Below, one piece after another: positions 8,765 to 17,789 of a stretch of DNA of 64,000 nucleotides. The notes below the pieces were generated by a model. The model did not search any database. It worked only from the letters and a program-made list of their open reading frames with translations, and was not told the origin of the DNA. A program made the translations under genes and the position numbers. The stretch is from assembly GCF_001632745.1 (NCBI RefSeq), contig NZ_LQRT01000005.1, positions 1-64,000 of the forward strand, given 5' to 3'. Source of the DNA: Aquimarina aggregata (GTDB lineage Bacteria > Bacteroidota > Bacteroidia > Flavobacteriales > Flavobacteriaceae). Each line of letters starts with the position of its first letter. Positions within the stretch are counted from its first letter, which is position 1.

Positions 8765-11101
8765 TTAAAGACTAAATTCATCTTCTATATTTTCGTTTAT
8801 AGTATTTCTCTTCTTAAACTCCTTACAATCAATCTCTATCGTTAAGTTTTCCGGTTCTTCAAAAGCTGCTTTAGATACTTTTAATGTTTTATCGGCATAA
8901 CACTTTTTCATATATAATGCCCAAACCGGTAACGCCATTGTAGCACCTTGACCAAAATCTGTATCTTTAAAGTGCGTTGCTCTATCATCGCCTCCTACCC
9001 AAACACCAGTACATAAGTTTGGTACGATCCCCATAAACCATCCGTCACTTTGATTTTGCGTTGTACCTGTTTTACCTGCAATTGGGTTATCAAAATAATA
9101 TGGGTGACCCGTTACTACATTCTTAATTGAGTAGCGTGAAGATGGTCCAGTTCTTAATCTTGTTCCCGATCCTGATCTCGTTACTCCCTCCATTAAATTG
9201 ATAGTTACAAAGGCAGCTTCTTTACTAATTACATCTCTAGTTTCAGGAACAAATTGATATAAAATGACTCCGTTTTTATCTTCAATACTGGTAATCATTA
9301 CAGGTTTGGTATATATCCCTTGATTAGCAAAAGTACTATATGCGCCTACCATCTCAGATAGTTTTAAATCCACAGATCCAAGTGCTATAGAAGCTACAGG
9401 AAGAATATCAGAGGTTACTCCCATTTTTCTGGCCAATTGCGCAATCGGTTCTGGTCCAATTTTATCTAATAAACGAGCTGAAATGGTATTTACAGATTTT
9501 GCTAAAGCATCCTTAAGATTCATATATCCCATATAATCTGCATCACTGTTTTTAGGTATCCAATCTACTTCAACAACACCATGTGATCCCACAGGAATTG
9601 TAATTTGTGATTTTGGTAACGTATCACATGGAGAAAGTTTTAATTGGTCTATAGCTGTTGCATATACAAAAGGTTTAAAAGTAGACCCCACTTGGCGTGC
9701 TCCTTGATATACATGATCGTATTGAAAGTGATTAGAATCAATACCCCCAACCCAGGCTCTAACGTGACCTGTTTGTGGTTCCATTGACATTAATCCTGAT
9801 CGTAAAAACTGTTTGTAATACAATATTGAATCTTTCGGAGTCATGATGGTATCTATCTCACCTTTCCAACTAAAAACTTTCATTTTAGTTTTCTCATCAA
9901 AAGACGCTACTATTTCATCTTCACTTTTACCTTGATCAAGTAAAATTTTTCTTCTAGCAGAACTTCTAATTGATCTTTTAATAATACGATCTACTTCTTC
10001 TTTTGACAAATCTCTAAATGGCGAAGTTTTATTATCTTTTTCTTGCTTGTCAAACTCTTTTTGAAGATTAGCCATATGCTCTGACACAGCTTCTTCAGCA
10101 TATTTTTGCATTCTAGAGTCTAAAGTAACGTTAATACGTAATCCATCTCTATAGATATCATAATATACTTCATCTCCATCTTCATCTAACCCTTTTGGAT
10201 TTTCTTTTACCCATTTACTCATCCAGCTCCTTACGAACTCTCTAAAGTAGGTTGCAGTACCATCATTATGACCTTCTGGGGAGTAATCTAATCCCAGAGG
10301 TAATTTTTGCAAACTATCTTTTTGCTTCTCGGTGATGTAATCATATTTAGCCATTTGGCTTAATACTGTATTTCTTCTATTTTTAACCATTTCTGGTCTA
10401 CGTAAAGGATTGAATAATGATGAATTTTTTAACATCCCAACCAAAACCGCAGCTTCTTCAATTTTTAAATCTTTTGGATTATCCCTATTAAAGTATATTC
10501 TTGAAGCAGAACTTACCCCAATAGCTTGATTTAGAAAATCATACTTATTGAGATACATGGTCATAATTTCGTTTTTGGTGTATTGTCTTTCTAATCTAGT
10601 TGCAATTACCCACTCTTTAATTTTTTGCTTGATACGCTCCCATATATTTCTTGAACCACCTGTAAACAATTGTTTTGCTAACTGTTGGGATAATGTACTA
10701 GCTCCACCTCTACTTCCTAGAAAAACGAAAGCTCTTAACGTACCACGTGCATCAATTCCTGAATGATCATAATATCTAGCGTCTTCTGTAGCCACAAGTG
10801 CATTTACTAAATGTTGCGGTAGCTCTTCATAATTAACCGGAGTTCTATTCTCATCATAGAAATTTCCTATCTGCACACCATCAGAAGAAATAATTTGTGT
10901 TGCAAGGTCGTTTTGCGGATTTTCTAATTCTTTAAATTTTGGCATTTCACCAAATGCTCCCCAACTTGCTAATAAAAACATTAGCACGATTAAAAGGATT
11001 CCTGAAGCAAAAGTGATCCAAAATGCTTTTATAAACTTAATTGTATTAATTCCCGAACTCTTCGTTGTTTTCTTTTTCGATTTGGGTGTTGCCTTTGCCA
11101 T
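8765..11101 (-). CDS. Penicillin-binding protein 1A (bifunctional peptidoglycan synthase)
   Basis: A 778-residue inner-membrane enzyme that polymerises glycan strands and cross-links stem peptides. Order: short basic cytoplasmic tail, one TM helix (about 26-46), a family-51 transglycosylase domain with catalytic Glu106 in EDARYYDHSGID, then a transpeptidase domain with Ser473 in GSTFKPF (SxxK), SVN at 536-538 and KTG at 677-679. All catalytic motifs are intact. It lies eight bases after gldH, so ricT, gldH and this gene form one operon, linking wall synthesis to the gliding/surface genes. Confidence 0.95.
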   Translation of the reverse strand: MAKATPKSKKKTTKSSGINTIKFIKAFWITFASGILLIVLMFLLASWGAFGEMPKFKELENPQNDLATQIISSDGVQIGNFYDENRTPVNYEELPQHLVNALVATEDARYYDHSGIDARGTLRAFVFLGSRGGASTLSQQLAKQLFTGGSRNIWERIKQKIKEWVIATRLERQYTKNEIMTMYLNKYDFLNQAIGVSSASRIYFNRDNPKDLKIEEAAVLVGMLKNSSLFNPLRRPEMVKNRRNTVLSQMAKYDYITEKQKDSLQKLPLGLDYSPEGHNDGTATYFREFVRSWMSKWVKENPKGLDEDGDEVYYDIYRDGLRINVTLDSRMQKYAEEAVSEHMANLQKEFDKQEKDNKTSPFRDLSKEEVDRIIKRSIRSSARRKILLDQGKSEDEIVASFDEKTKMKVFSWKGEIDTIMTPKDSILYYKQFLRSGLMSMEPQTGHVRAWVGGIDSNHFQYDHVYQGARQVGSTFKPFVYATAIDQLKLSPCDTLPKSQITIPVGSHGVVEVDWIPKNSDADYMGYMNLKDALAKSVNTISARLLDKIGPEPIAQLARKMGVTSDILPVASIALGSVDLKLSEMVGAYSTFANQGIYTKPVMITSIEDKNGVILYQFVPETRDVISKEAAFVTINLMEGVTRSGSGTRLRTGPSSRYSIKNVVTGHPYYFDNPIAGKTGTTQNQSDGWFMGIVPNLCTGVWVGGDDRATHFKDTDFGQGATMALPVWALYMKKCYADKTLKVSKAAFEEPENLTIEIDCKEFKKRNTINENIEDEFSL

Positions 11102-11109
11102 ATCTTAAA

Positions 11110-11601
11110 TTAAGGGTTTTGAGCATGTTCTATTCTAAATCCAACATCTGTAACTCCTTCTAAAGAGGTTACCCCATTGGTATCGCCGTTCTTTCTCATT
11201 GCATGTTGAAGTGTTATTGTATACACTCCTTCTTCTACAAAACGGATATTTTCTTTATACCAAAGTTTATTTTCCTTAAGATCAGAAAAACCTGAACCTA
11301 ACCATTCTCCACTTGGTTTTGCCATTTCATATTCTAATGTATCCGTAAGTACTTTTCCATTAGGGAATTTCATTTCACTAATTAAAAACAAATTGCTAAA
11401 TCTATATTCATTATTATTACGAATATTAACAAATAAATTATAGGTCTGCAATGAGTCTAACTCTGGTAAAGCAAAACTTACTTTCTCATCTATTTCCCAT
11501 GCTTCTGAAACCGCTTGATATTGATCAAAAACTTGTTTATCATCACATGAAATTACGCTTAGAGAAAGCAGAACTACTATGACAAGCTTACTTTTTATCA
11601 T
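11110..11601 (-). CDS. gldH: Gliding motility lipoprotein GldH
   Basis: A 163-residue lipoprotein of the GldH family, needed for gliding and chitin use in Flavobacterium. The start is the ATG at 11601, giving a signal peptide with lipobox cysteine Cys19 (SLSVISC). An earlier in-frame start exists at 11787, but it would add 62 basic residues before the signal and lies deep within ricT. The chosen start overlaps the ricT end by 14 bases in another frame, suggesting translational coupling. The mature domain includes 'FVEEGVYTITLQHAMR', a GldH-like segment. The ricT - gldH - pbp1A order supports the name. Confidence 0.88.
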   Translation of the reverse strand: MIKSKLVIVVLLSLSVISCDDKQVFDQYQAVSEAWEIDEKVSFALPELDSLQTYNLFVNIRNNNEYRFSNLFLISEMKFPNGKVLTDTLEYEMAKPSGEWLGSGFSDLKENKLWYKENIRFVEEGVYTITLQHAMRKNGDTNGVTSLEGVTDVGFRIEHAQNP

Positions 11602-12868
11602 TTTTCTTATTACGAGATCTATTTCTTTTATTGCGTTGGTTGGTTGTTTTACTTTTGGTTTTGTTTTCAGAATTTCCTGTTTTAGGTTTATTTGATGCAA
11701 CAGTTTGTTTTTCAGAATTTCCTTTACTTGTATTCTTTTTCTTATTACGATTTCTCCTTCTTCTTTTACTGTGTTTAGGTTGATCAAATCTAGTTAAACT
11801 ATCTTGTCCTACAACGTTTTCAAAGTCCATTTTAGTGTCTTCAATTAATTCTGAAGCAAATTCTTCGAGACCCACTACTTTTTCTTTATTTGCATTTGCA
11901 GTAATAATTTCATTTGCATGTTCTGTAGAGATCTTATGCCAATTCATCCATTCGCCTTCATAAGCATACCAAAGAAATCCTTTAAAAATATCTATTTTCT
12001 GGCAAACAGCAACGCCTTTTTCTGTATACAACTTGGTATCAGACTTCGGAAAACTATTTAATGCATCGACATAGGCGTCTAATTCATAATTAAGGCAGCA
12101 TTTTAATTTTCCGCATTGCCCTGCTAACTTTTGTGGATTAAGAGATAATTGCTGATATCTAGCTGCACTTGTATTTACAGACCTAAAATCTGTAAGCCAT
12201 GTAGAGCAACATAGTTCGCGACCACAAGACCCTATACCACCTAAACGGGCAGCCTCTTGTCTAAATCCTACTTGTCGCATCTCGATACGAGTACTAAACT
12301 CGTGAGCAAATTCTTTGATTAACTGTCTAAAATCAACTCGTTCTTCTGCAGTATAATAAAATGTAGCTTTAGAGCCATCTCCTTGAAATTCTATATCAGA
12401 GATTTTCATTTGCAACTCCAGTCTTATTGCAATTTCTCTTGCACGGACTTTCATTGTTTCTTCTCTATCTCTTGACTTTTGCCAAATATCTATATCTTTT
12501 TGTGAGGCTTTTCGGTAGACTTTCTTAACATCTTCACTATCTATTTCTACTTTCTTCTTCTTCATTTGGATGCGCACTAATTCTCCAGTAAGAGAAACCA
12601 TGCCGACATCATGACCAGGAGATGCTTCTGTAGCAACAATATCCCCAATACTTAATGATAAGTTTTCGGCGCTTTTGAAAAATCCTTTTCTTCCGTTTTT
12701 GAATCGTATTTCGACACAGGAGAAAGGTACTGCGCCACCAGGAAGTGACATATTTGATAACCAATCAAAAACCGTTAGTTTATTACAACCATCTGTCCCG
12801 CAGGTGCCATTATTTTTGCACCCTTTAGGCTGTCCGTCTTTTCCGGAGGAACAACTGTTACACCCCAT
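11588..12868 (-). CDS. ricT: PSP1/RicT (YaaT) family protein
   Basis: A 426-residue homologue of RicT/YaaT, in Bacillus part of the Fe-S-bearing Ric complex that controls RNA processing by RNase Y. The PSP1 core carries clustered cysteines (GSCGRELCCSTW near 215 and GQCGKLKCCLNY near 251) that can hold a metal cluster. The N-terminus is also rich in cysteines (residues 3-28), and the C-terminal 80 residues are a low-complexity Lys/Arg/Asn tail likely to bind nucleic acid. Such N- and C-terminal extensions are usual in Bacteroidota. First gene of the operon with gldH and PBP1A. Confidence 0.9.
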   Translation of the reverse strand: MGCNSCSSGKDGQPKGCKNNGTCGTDGCNKLTVFDWLSNMSLPGGAVPFSCVEIRFKNGRKGFFKSAENLSLSIGDIVATEASPGHDVGMVSLTGELVRIQMKKKKVEIDSEDVKKVYRKASQKDIDIWQKSRDREETMKVRAREIAIRLELQMKISDIEFQGDGSKATFYYTAEERVDFRQLIKEFAHEFSTRIEMRQVGFRQEAARLGGIGSCGRELCCSTWLTDFRSVNTSAARYQQLSLNPQKLAGQCGKLKCCLNYELDAYVDALNSFPKSDTKLYTEKGVAVCQKIDIFKGFLWYAYEGEWMNWHKISTEHANEIITANANKEKVVGLEEFASELIEDTKMDFENVVGQDSLTRFDQPKHSKRRRRNRNKKKNTSKGNSEKQTVASNKPKTGNSENKTKSKTTNQRNKRNRSRNKKNDKK

Positions 12869-13112
12869 ATTTTATATCTATATTGAAATTTGTCTATGAT
12901 TAAAAAATCATAACAAAAATGGTTCTTATTATAATTAGAAACGCATTTCGCTTCTAATATCTCAATCGTTAAAGATACTATGAAAAAAATTATTTACCAT
13001 GGCATCTTTACATTTTAGCATTACTAAGTATATTTAAATAGTAATATTTTACTTTCAAAAACAACACTATCTATCTGCAAATTTGTTTCTAAAACAAACT
13101 AGTACACTTAGT

Positions 13113-14144
13113 TTATTTCTTAAACTTCAGTGCTTCAGAACGGCCTTTTTTGAAAATCTTATTACTGTTTCCTTTTCCTCTTCTTAATTCCTTTTGTTCT
13201 TCATAAGGCAATCGATTTATTTCCATACAATCTGTAGAACAACAATTTTCTAACGCTTTGGCACAATTCTCACATTGAATAAAAAGTAAATGGCAGGCTT
13301 CATTTTCACAATTAACATGCGTGTCACAACTTTCGCCACATTGATGGCATTGTGCAATGACATCGTCTGTTATACGTTCTGCTCTTCTGTGATCAAATAC
13401 AAAATTTTTACCAAGAAACTTATTTTCGAGACCTTGATCTTCTACTTGTCTAGCGTATTCTATAATTCCGCCTTCTAATTGAAACACATTTTTAAACCCC
13501 TTATGCTTGTAGTATGCACTTGCTTTTTCGCATCGTATACCACCAGTGCAATACATTACTAGTTTTTTATCTTCTTTATGGTCTTTAAGATCTTCTTCAA
13601 TGATATCAAGTGAATCTCTAAAAGTATCTACATCTGGTGTTACGGCACCTTTAAAATGCCCTATCTCACTTTCGTAATGATTACGCATATCCACCAAAAC
13701 AGTATTTGGATCCTCTATAAGATCATTAAACTTTTTTGCATCGACATGTACACCTTTATTTGTAACATCAAAAGTTGTATCGTTTAACCCATCGGCAACA
13801 ATCTTGTTACGTACTTTTACTTTTAATTTTAAAAACGATTTTAAATCTTGTTCTCTTGCTATATTTAATCTAACATTTTCTAAAAAGGAGATACTATCTA
13901 GATGTGTTTTAAATTGTTGGAACTTTGGTGCCGGAACGGATAATTGTGCATTAATACCTTCTTTAGAAACATAAATACGTCCTAAAACATCAAGTTCGTC
14001 CCAATGGATAAAAAGGTGGTTTCTAAAAATCTCGGGATTACCTATATGTGCATATTGATAGAAAGAAAGCGTAAGGCGATCAGTACCGGCCTCATCGATT
14101 AAAATTGCTCTCTCTTTTGCACTTAATTTATTGTACAGTTGCAT
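13113..14144 (-). CDS. trhO: tRNA uridine(34) hydroxylase TrhO (rhodanese family)
   Basis: A 343-residue homologue of TrhO (YceA), which uses oxygen to form 5-hydroxyuridine at wobble position 34 of tRNA. Order: N-terminal acylphosphatase-like domain (to about 115), a rhodanese domain with active-site Cys199 in YCTGGIRCEKAS, and a C-terminal cysteine cluster (about 266-308, with CHQCGESC and CENC pairs) expected to bind zinc. Single gene with its own promoter at 14188-14217 and no close same-strand partner. Confidence 0.93.
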   Translation of the reverse strand: MQLYNKLSAKERAILIDEAGTDRLTLSFYQYAHIGNPEIFRNHLFIHWDELDVLGRIYVSKEGINAQLSVPAPKFQQFKTHLDSISFLENVRLNIAREQDLKSFLKLKVKVRNKIVADGLNDTTFDVTNKGVHVDAKKFNDLIEDPNTVLVDMRNHYESEIGHFKGAVTPDVDTFRDSLDIIEEDLKDHKEDKKLVMYCTGGIRCEKASAYYKHKGFKNVFQLEGGIIEYARQVEDQGLENKFLGKNFVFDHRRAERITDDVIAQCHQCGESCDTHVNCENEACHLLFIQCENCAKALENCCSTDCMEINRLPYEEQKELRRGKGNSNKIFKKGRSEALKFKK

Positions 14145-14187
14145 GCTATACTACTATTTTAAGTTAAAAAGAATAATTTATTTCGGG

Positions 14188-14217
14188 CAAAAATACAAAT
14201 ACTGCTTTTATAAACAA
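14188..14217 (-). promoter_or_regulatory. Promoter of trhO
   Basis: On the minus strand TTG (14217-14215) and TATTTTTG (14195-14188) are 19 bases apart, matching the Bacteroidota consensus TTG-N17-23-TAnnTTTG. The ATG of trhO is about 43 bases further on. Confidence 0.7.
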
Positions 14218-14530
14218 ACGACGGTACTTTTTTATCAGAACATAATGCATTTATTTAATCTAATTATCCAAATAATTGACAAAAGCCTAAAAAAATCACT
14301 CTTGAATATTCAAGAATTCATGAGGAAAACAACCATAAATAAAAATATATCTAGAAAAACAGGTAACATTTTTATCTCTTCAAGACACTAAGTCTTAAAA
14401 TCAACATTTCAATTACCCAAAAACAACTTTTGGAACTATGGTTAACACAAATTTTTTGCATCTCATAAGACCCTAATTTTAAGGGCATAAATATAAATCT
14501 AAGAATTTCATTAATTATAAATAGTAAATC
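14218..14530. other. Gap before the precursor peptide, no gene recognised
   Basis: AT-rich sequence upstream of the peptide gene at 14531. An open plus-strand frame of 86 codons crosses it (14131-14391), but its composition is simply that of AT-rich noncoding DNA. A near-consensus -7 element (TAATTTTA, about 14473-14480) could serve the peptide gene, but its -33 partner is poorly spaced. Confidence 0.4.
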
Positions 14531-14716
14531 ATGAAAAACAAAAAGAAAATTTCAAAACTAGGATTAAACAAAATTGTTATTTCCAATATTCAAAGCCAAG
14601 CTGTTAAAGGAGGAGGAAGAAGCACTAATTGTTATCCGACTTTGCAAACTGGCTGTAATCCTACAAAACTTCCTTCTGGAAATACTTGTAACCAAAGCGA
14701 TTGTTATTGTCTTTAG
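14531..14716 (+). CDS. Orphan GG-leader RiPP precursor peptide (class I lanthipeptide-like)
   Basis: A 61-residue peptide with the layout of Bacteroidota ribosomal natural-product precursors. A basic leader KKISKLGLNKIVISNI is followed by the double-glycine site VKGGG (about 25-29). The 32-residue core is rich in Cys, Ser and Thr: five cysteines (NCY, GCN, TCN and DCYC) and about eight Ser/Thr that could form thioether rings. No LanB/LanC, radical-SAM, peptidase-transporter or other modification gene lies nearby, so any maturation enzyme is encoded elsewhere. A strong terminator follows directly, so this is a monocistronic unit. The leader resemblance is by eye. Confidence 0.75.
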   Translation: MKNKKKISKLGLNKIVISNIQSQAVKGGGRSTNCYPTLQTGCNPTKLPSGNTCNQSDCYCL

Positions 14717-14765
14717 TTTTAATTCGAAAAAACTGTATTAAATTACTATTTAGACAGTTCTATGT

Positions 14766-14805
14766 AAAAAAAATGCCTTGATGTTAACATCAAGGCATTT
14801 TTTTT
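14766..14805 (+). terminator. Strong terminator after the precursor gene
   Basis: A perfect 40-base palindrome: ATGCCTTGATG and CATCAAGGCAT around TTAA, flanked by an A-run and a T-run. It isolates the peptide gene from recA. Confidence 0.92.
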
Positions 14806-14806
14806 G

Positions 14807-15117
14807 GCTAATTCGTTAATGTATTGATTTAACGACAATAATATCAACAATAACGCTAACCACCCTCAAAAATACAACTGCTAATATTAGCAGTTGTATG
14901 TTCGCTTAGGTTATTTCTAATGACTTTTTTAAGAAATTTCATCTGCTCTCTACTGCTTCAAGATTTTGTTCTTATTTGCTTTTAGAGTAGATGAAAAATA
15001 ATTAAAAAGGTTGCGCTAGTATTTTTATAAAAGTAACTTATGAGTTGTTGATAACCAATTTAGAAACCATATCACATCTACAAAAAGAAATAGTACTTTA
15101 GCACAAAGTTAATATGA
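14807..15117. other. Upstream region of recA
   Basis: Noncoding apart from a 28-codon minus-strand frame that contains the palindrome at 14872-14899. No LexA-type SOS box and no clean TAnnTTTG promoter was recognised in front of recA. Confidence 0.4.
14872..14899 (-). terminator. Perfect 28-bp palindrome upstream of recA
   Basis: ATACAACTGCTAAT joined directly to its reverse complement. On the minus strand five T residues follow it, so it could end leftward transcription; on the plus strand no T-run follows. With no leftward gene known between here and recA, a regulator site or small-RNA terminator is also possible. Confidence 0.5.
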
Positions 15118-16158
15118 ATGTCAAATCCCGATATATTTGAACAACAAATGAGTACAGAGAAAGACGCAAAATTAAAAGCACTAAAACTTACCCTAGATAA
15201 ATTAGATAAAGCTTACGGAAAAGGAACTGTAATGAAGATGAGCGATAGCTCTGTTCAAGAAGTAGATGTTATCCCTACGGGATCTCTTGGTTTAGACCTT
15301 GCCTTAGGAGTAGGTGGGTATCCTAGAGGAAGAGTGATCGAAATTTATGGGCCGGAATCATCTGGTAAAACAACATTAACACTTCATGCTATAGCACAAG
15401 CACAAAAAGCAGGAGGGATTGCTGCCTTTATTGATGCAGAACATGCTTTTGATCGTTTTTATGCAGAAAAACTTGGAGTAGAGATTGATAATTTGATCAT
15501 CTCGCAACCTGATCATGGTGAACAAGCTTTAGAGATTGCAGATAATCTAATTAGATCTGGAGCTATTGATATTATCGTAATTGATTCTGTTGCAGCTTTA
15601 ACTCCTAAAAGTGAAATTGAAGGAGAAATGGGAGATTCTAAAATGGGTCTTCATGCTAGGTTAATGTCGCAGGCACTTAGAAAACTTACCAGTTCTATTA
15701 GTAAAACAAACTGTACTGTTATTTTTATTAATCAACTGCGTGAAAAAATTGGGGTTATGTTCGGAAATCCTGAAACTACTACTGGTGGTAATGCCTTAAA
15801 GTTTTATGCCTCTGTTCGTTTAGATATTCGTAGATCTACACAGATAAAAGATAGTAATAGTGAAGTACAAGGGAATAAAACTCGTGTTAAAGTAGTAAAA
15901 AACAAAGTTGCTCCTCCTTTTAGAATGGCAGAATTTGATATTATGTATGGTGAAGGTATCTCTAAAACTGGTGAGATTATAGATGTTGGTGTTGACTATG
16001 AAATTATCAAGAAAAGTGGATCTTGGTTTAGCTATCAAGATACTAAACTTGGGCAAGGTCGTGATGCCGTTAAAAATTTACTTAATGATAATCCAGAACT
16101 AATGGAAGAACTGGAAGGTAAAATCAAAGAAGCAATAAAGATTATAAAAGATAACTAG
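15118..16158 (+). CDS. recA: RecA recombinase
   Basis: A 346-residue RecA, which forms filaments on single-stranded DNA for homologous recombination and repair. Walker A GPESSGKT is at 78-85, with '[17 protein letters not shown]' and '[22 protein letters not shown]' as further RecA marks and the L2 segment '[16 protein letters not shown]'. The ATG at 15118 overlaps an out-of-frame ATG three bases earlier. The gene is single, with a terminator after it, and converges on the hydrolase-like lipoprotein gene. Confidence 0.99.
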   Translation: MSNPDIFEQQMSTEKDAKLKALKLTLDKLDKAYGKGTVMKMSDSSVQEVDVIPTGSLGLDLALGVGGYPRGRVIEIYGPESSGKTTLTLHAIAQAQKAGGIAAFIDAEHAFDRFYAEKLGVEIDNLIISQPDHGEQALEIADNLIRSGAIDIIVIDSVAALTPKSEIEGEMGDSKMGLHARLMSQALRKLTSSISKTNCTVIFINQLREKIGVMFGNPETTTGGNALKFYASVRLDIRRSTQIKDSNSEVQGNKTRVKVVKNKVAPPFRMAEFDIMYGEGISKTGEIIDVGVDYEIIKKSGSWFSYQDTKLGQGRDAVKNLLNDNPELMEELEGKIKEAIKIIKDN

Positions 16159-16184
16159 TCATCCTAAATATCTTAAACAATAAG

Positions 16185-16220
16185 AAAAGCCTCAGGGAAA
16201 ATTTTGCCTTGAGGCTTTTT
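16185..16220 (+). terminator. Terminator of recA
   Basis: GCCTCAGG and CCTTGAGGC form a stem with a one-base bulge, followed by TTTTT. A-runs on the left let it act in both directions between recA and the convergent gene. Confidence 0.85.
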
Positions 16221-16227
16221 ACTTATC

Positions 16228-17112
16228 TTATTTTGTGATTTTATCAAATATTTGTTGAATATAAGGCGTTTCAAACATTATACTATGCCCCCCTTTATCT
16301 ATTTCTAATAGATCTACATTTTTAGATTTTAAAAAATTCTTTTCTGATGCTGTCATTCTTCCCGACTGCTCATCATCATTAGCAAAAACACAAATGACAT
16401 TTGATAAATCCGTTGCCTTTATACGTTCTGTATATCGATCTTTTATCATAATTCCTGCATAAAAATATATTAGTTCTGTTTCTTTATCGGTAGCTCTTTC
16501 TTCAGGATCATTATAAAGTGTTACTCCGTCTCGAAAAAAATAACGGTTCCCTTTAAAAAGATTATCGACTACTTTTTGTTCTATATCAAGTCGTCCTGCC
16601 ATCATTACAAACTTATCTGCACTAGTATTTCCTTTATCTGCAATATATCTAGCAATTGCCCAAGCGCCATACGAATGCCCAATAACAAACACTACTTTGT
16701 CTCGAGATTTATAATGTTTTATTACCCTATCAAGAATTTCGGTATTTAAATCGGTTTCTCTTGTAGCTTCTGCAACTGTTGCATCAAATTTGAATATATT
16801 GCTGTTATAGGTTCCTATTTGATGAATGTATACCCTTAAAAAATCATTAAATCCAGTAAAACCATCAAGGTTAATGGATTCGAGATCATCTGCAGATAAC
16901 TCATCAGAAGGACCACCTTCTGCAAAAATTACTACAGTTTTAGAGCTAGTATTTCCTTTGGTAACAAAAAGTTTGGAAACATCATCTGGTAAATTAGTTG
17001 CTTCAAACTGCGATGCTATGGCATTGTCATCATCATTATTACACCCTACTAATAAAATGCCCACAAAAAGGTATAGAAACAATCTGCTTGCTTTTAATAT
17101 TGGTCTTTGCAT
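16228..17112 (-). CDS. Putative alpha/beta-hydrolase lipoprotein
   Basis: A 294-residue lipoprotein with hydrolase features. The signal peptide ends at lipobox Cys24, followed by an Asn-Asn-Asp-Asp-Asp run. A nucleophile elbow GHSYG (Ser147) sits after a predicted beta strand VVFVI, and a C-terminal GGHS (near 276) can supply the catalytic histidine, as in alpha/beta hydrolases. The acid residue is probably one of the Asp residues in 'VFANDDEQSG'. Substrate unknown; an esterase or lipase-like role at the cell surface is possible. Convergent with recA across a shared terminator. Confidence 0.75.
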   Translation of the reverse strand: MQRPILKASRLFLYLFVGILLVGCNNDDDNAIASQFEATNLPDDVSKLFVTKGNTSSKTVVIFAEGGPSDELSADDLESINLDGFTGFNDFLRVYIHQIGTYNSNIFKFDATVAEATRETDLNTEILDRVIKHYKSRDKVVFVIGHSYGAWAIARYIADKGNTSADKFVMMAGRLDIEQKVVDNLFKGNRYFFRDGVTLYNDPEERATDKETELIYFYAGIMIKDRYTERIKATDLSNVICVFANDDEQSGRMTASEKNFLKSKNVDLLEIDKGGHSIMFETPYIQQIFDKITK

Positions 17113-17339
17113 AACTTAAAGTATATTTTAGTTTTTAGATTTGTTAAAACACTAAAACAAAAAATCGCATGAATACCCTACCAAAACTGAGAATTAATCC
17201 TTGGCCTTTTCAGAAATAACATTCATAAAAAAGACAAAAACTATAAATAGCCGTAAATTTAGATTCCTTAAAGCAACCTTATTACTGTATTTACATCTAC
17301 ATAGTAGATTAATTGTATTATTTTTCTAAACCCCAACAA

Positions 17340-17765
17340 ATGAGAAGGATAAAAATTATTTCAGCATTTTTTCTTATCGCCATCACAGCAGGATGTTCTA
17401 TTGATGATGATAACAATACTCGTTTCTTTTTTGAAGCAGTCCCAATTGAGGAGGTAGATATTCCCGATCGATTAACAAGAGGAGAAACAGTAACAATTAC
17501 TACCTCTTATTTTAGACCATCAACATGTCATGGCTTTTCTGGATATGATTTTAATCGGTCTGGCAATCAACGCACCTTTGCAATTATTAATGTAGTGTTA
17601 GAAGATGGTCCCGATTGTGAAGATATAGAACCAGAAACTCTTGTCGAAGAATCATTTGATTTTTTAGTTGGCCTTGAGAGCTCCTACATTTTTAGATTTT
17701 GGCAAGGGAAAGATGATGAAGGAAATAATCAGTTTTTAGTTATAGAAGTCCCCGTAGATTTATAA
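17340..17765 (+). CDS. Small lipoprotein of unknown function
   Basis: A 141-residue lipoprotein. The ATG at 17340 gives a compact signal peptide (MRRIKIISAFFLIAITAGC); a TTG nine codons earlier would spoil it. The lipobox Cys is followed by Ser-Ile-Asp-Asp-Asp. The mature part is acidic and beta-rich with two further cysteines (STCHGF and PDCED) that could form a disulfide. It lies 24 bases before the ECF sigma gene on the same strand and may be co-transcribed with it. No known family was recognised. Confidence 0.75.
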   Translation: MRRIKIISAFFLIAITAGCSIDDDNNTRFFFEAVPIEEVDIPDRLTRGETVTITTSYFRPSTCHGFSGYDFNRSGNQRTFAIINVVLEDGPDCEDIEPETLVEESFDFLVGLESSYIFRFWQGKDDEGNNQFLVIEVPVDL

Positions 17766-17789
17766 TCACACATTTCAAAAAAAGTATTA

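Noticed and set aside
11602..11787. N-terminal extension of GldH from an earlier in-frame start
   Set aside because: It would place 62 charged residues before a clear lipoprotein signal peptide and lies within the ricT coding sequence.
14131..14391. 86-codon plus-strand open frame upstream of the precursor peptide
   Set aside because: It overlaps the trhO start and promoter; the peptide is rich in Tyr/Phe/Lys/Ile as expected for translated AT-rich noncoding DNA, with no domain or signal.
14856..14942. 28-codon minus-strand frame (MKFLKKVIRNN...) ending in Gly-Gly
   Set aside because: Its second half is the perfect palindrome at 14872-14899, which explains the sequence better than a peptide; no supporting promoter.
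17175..17182. Single GGTAGGGT box upstream of the hydrolase lipoprotein (minus strand)
   Set aside because: It resembles the first box of sites A and B, but the second box ACCTGTTATG is absent at the 12-base spacing.
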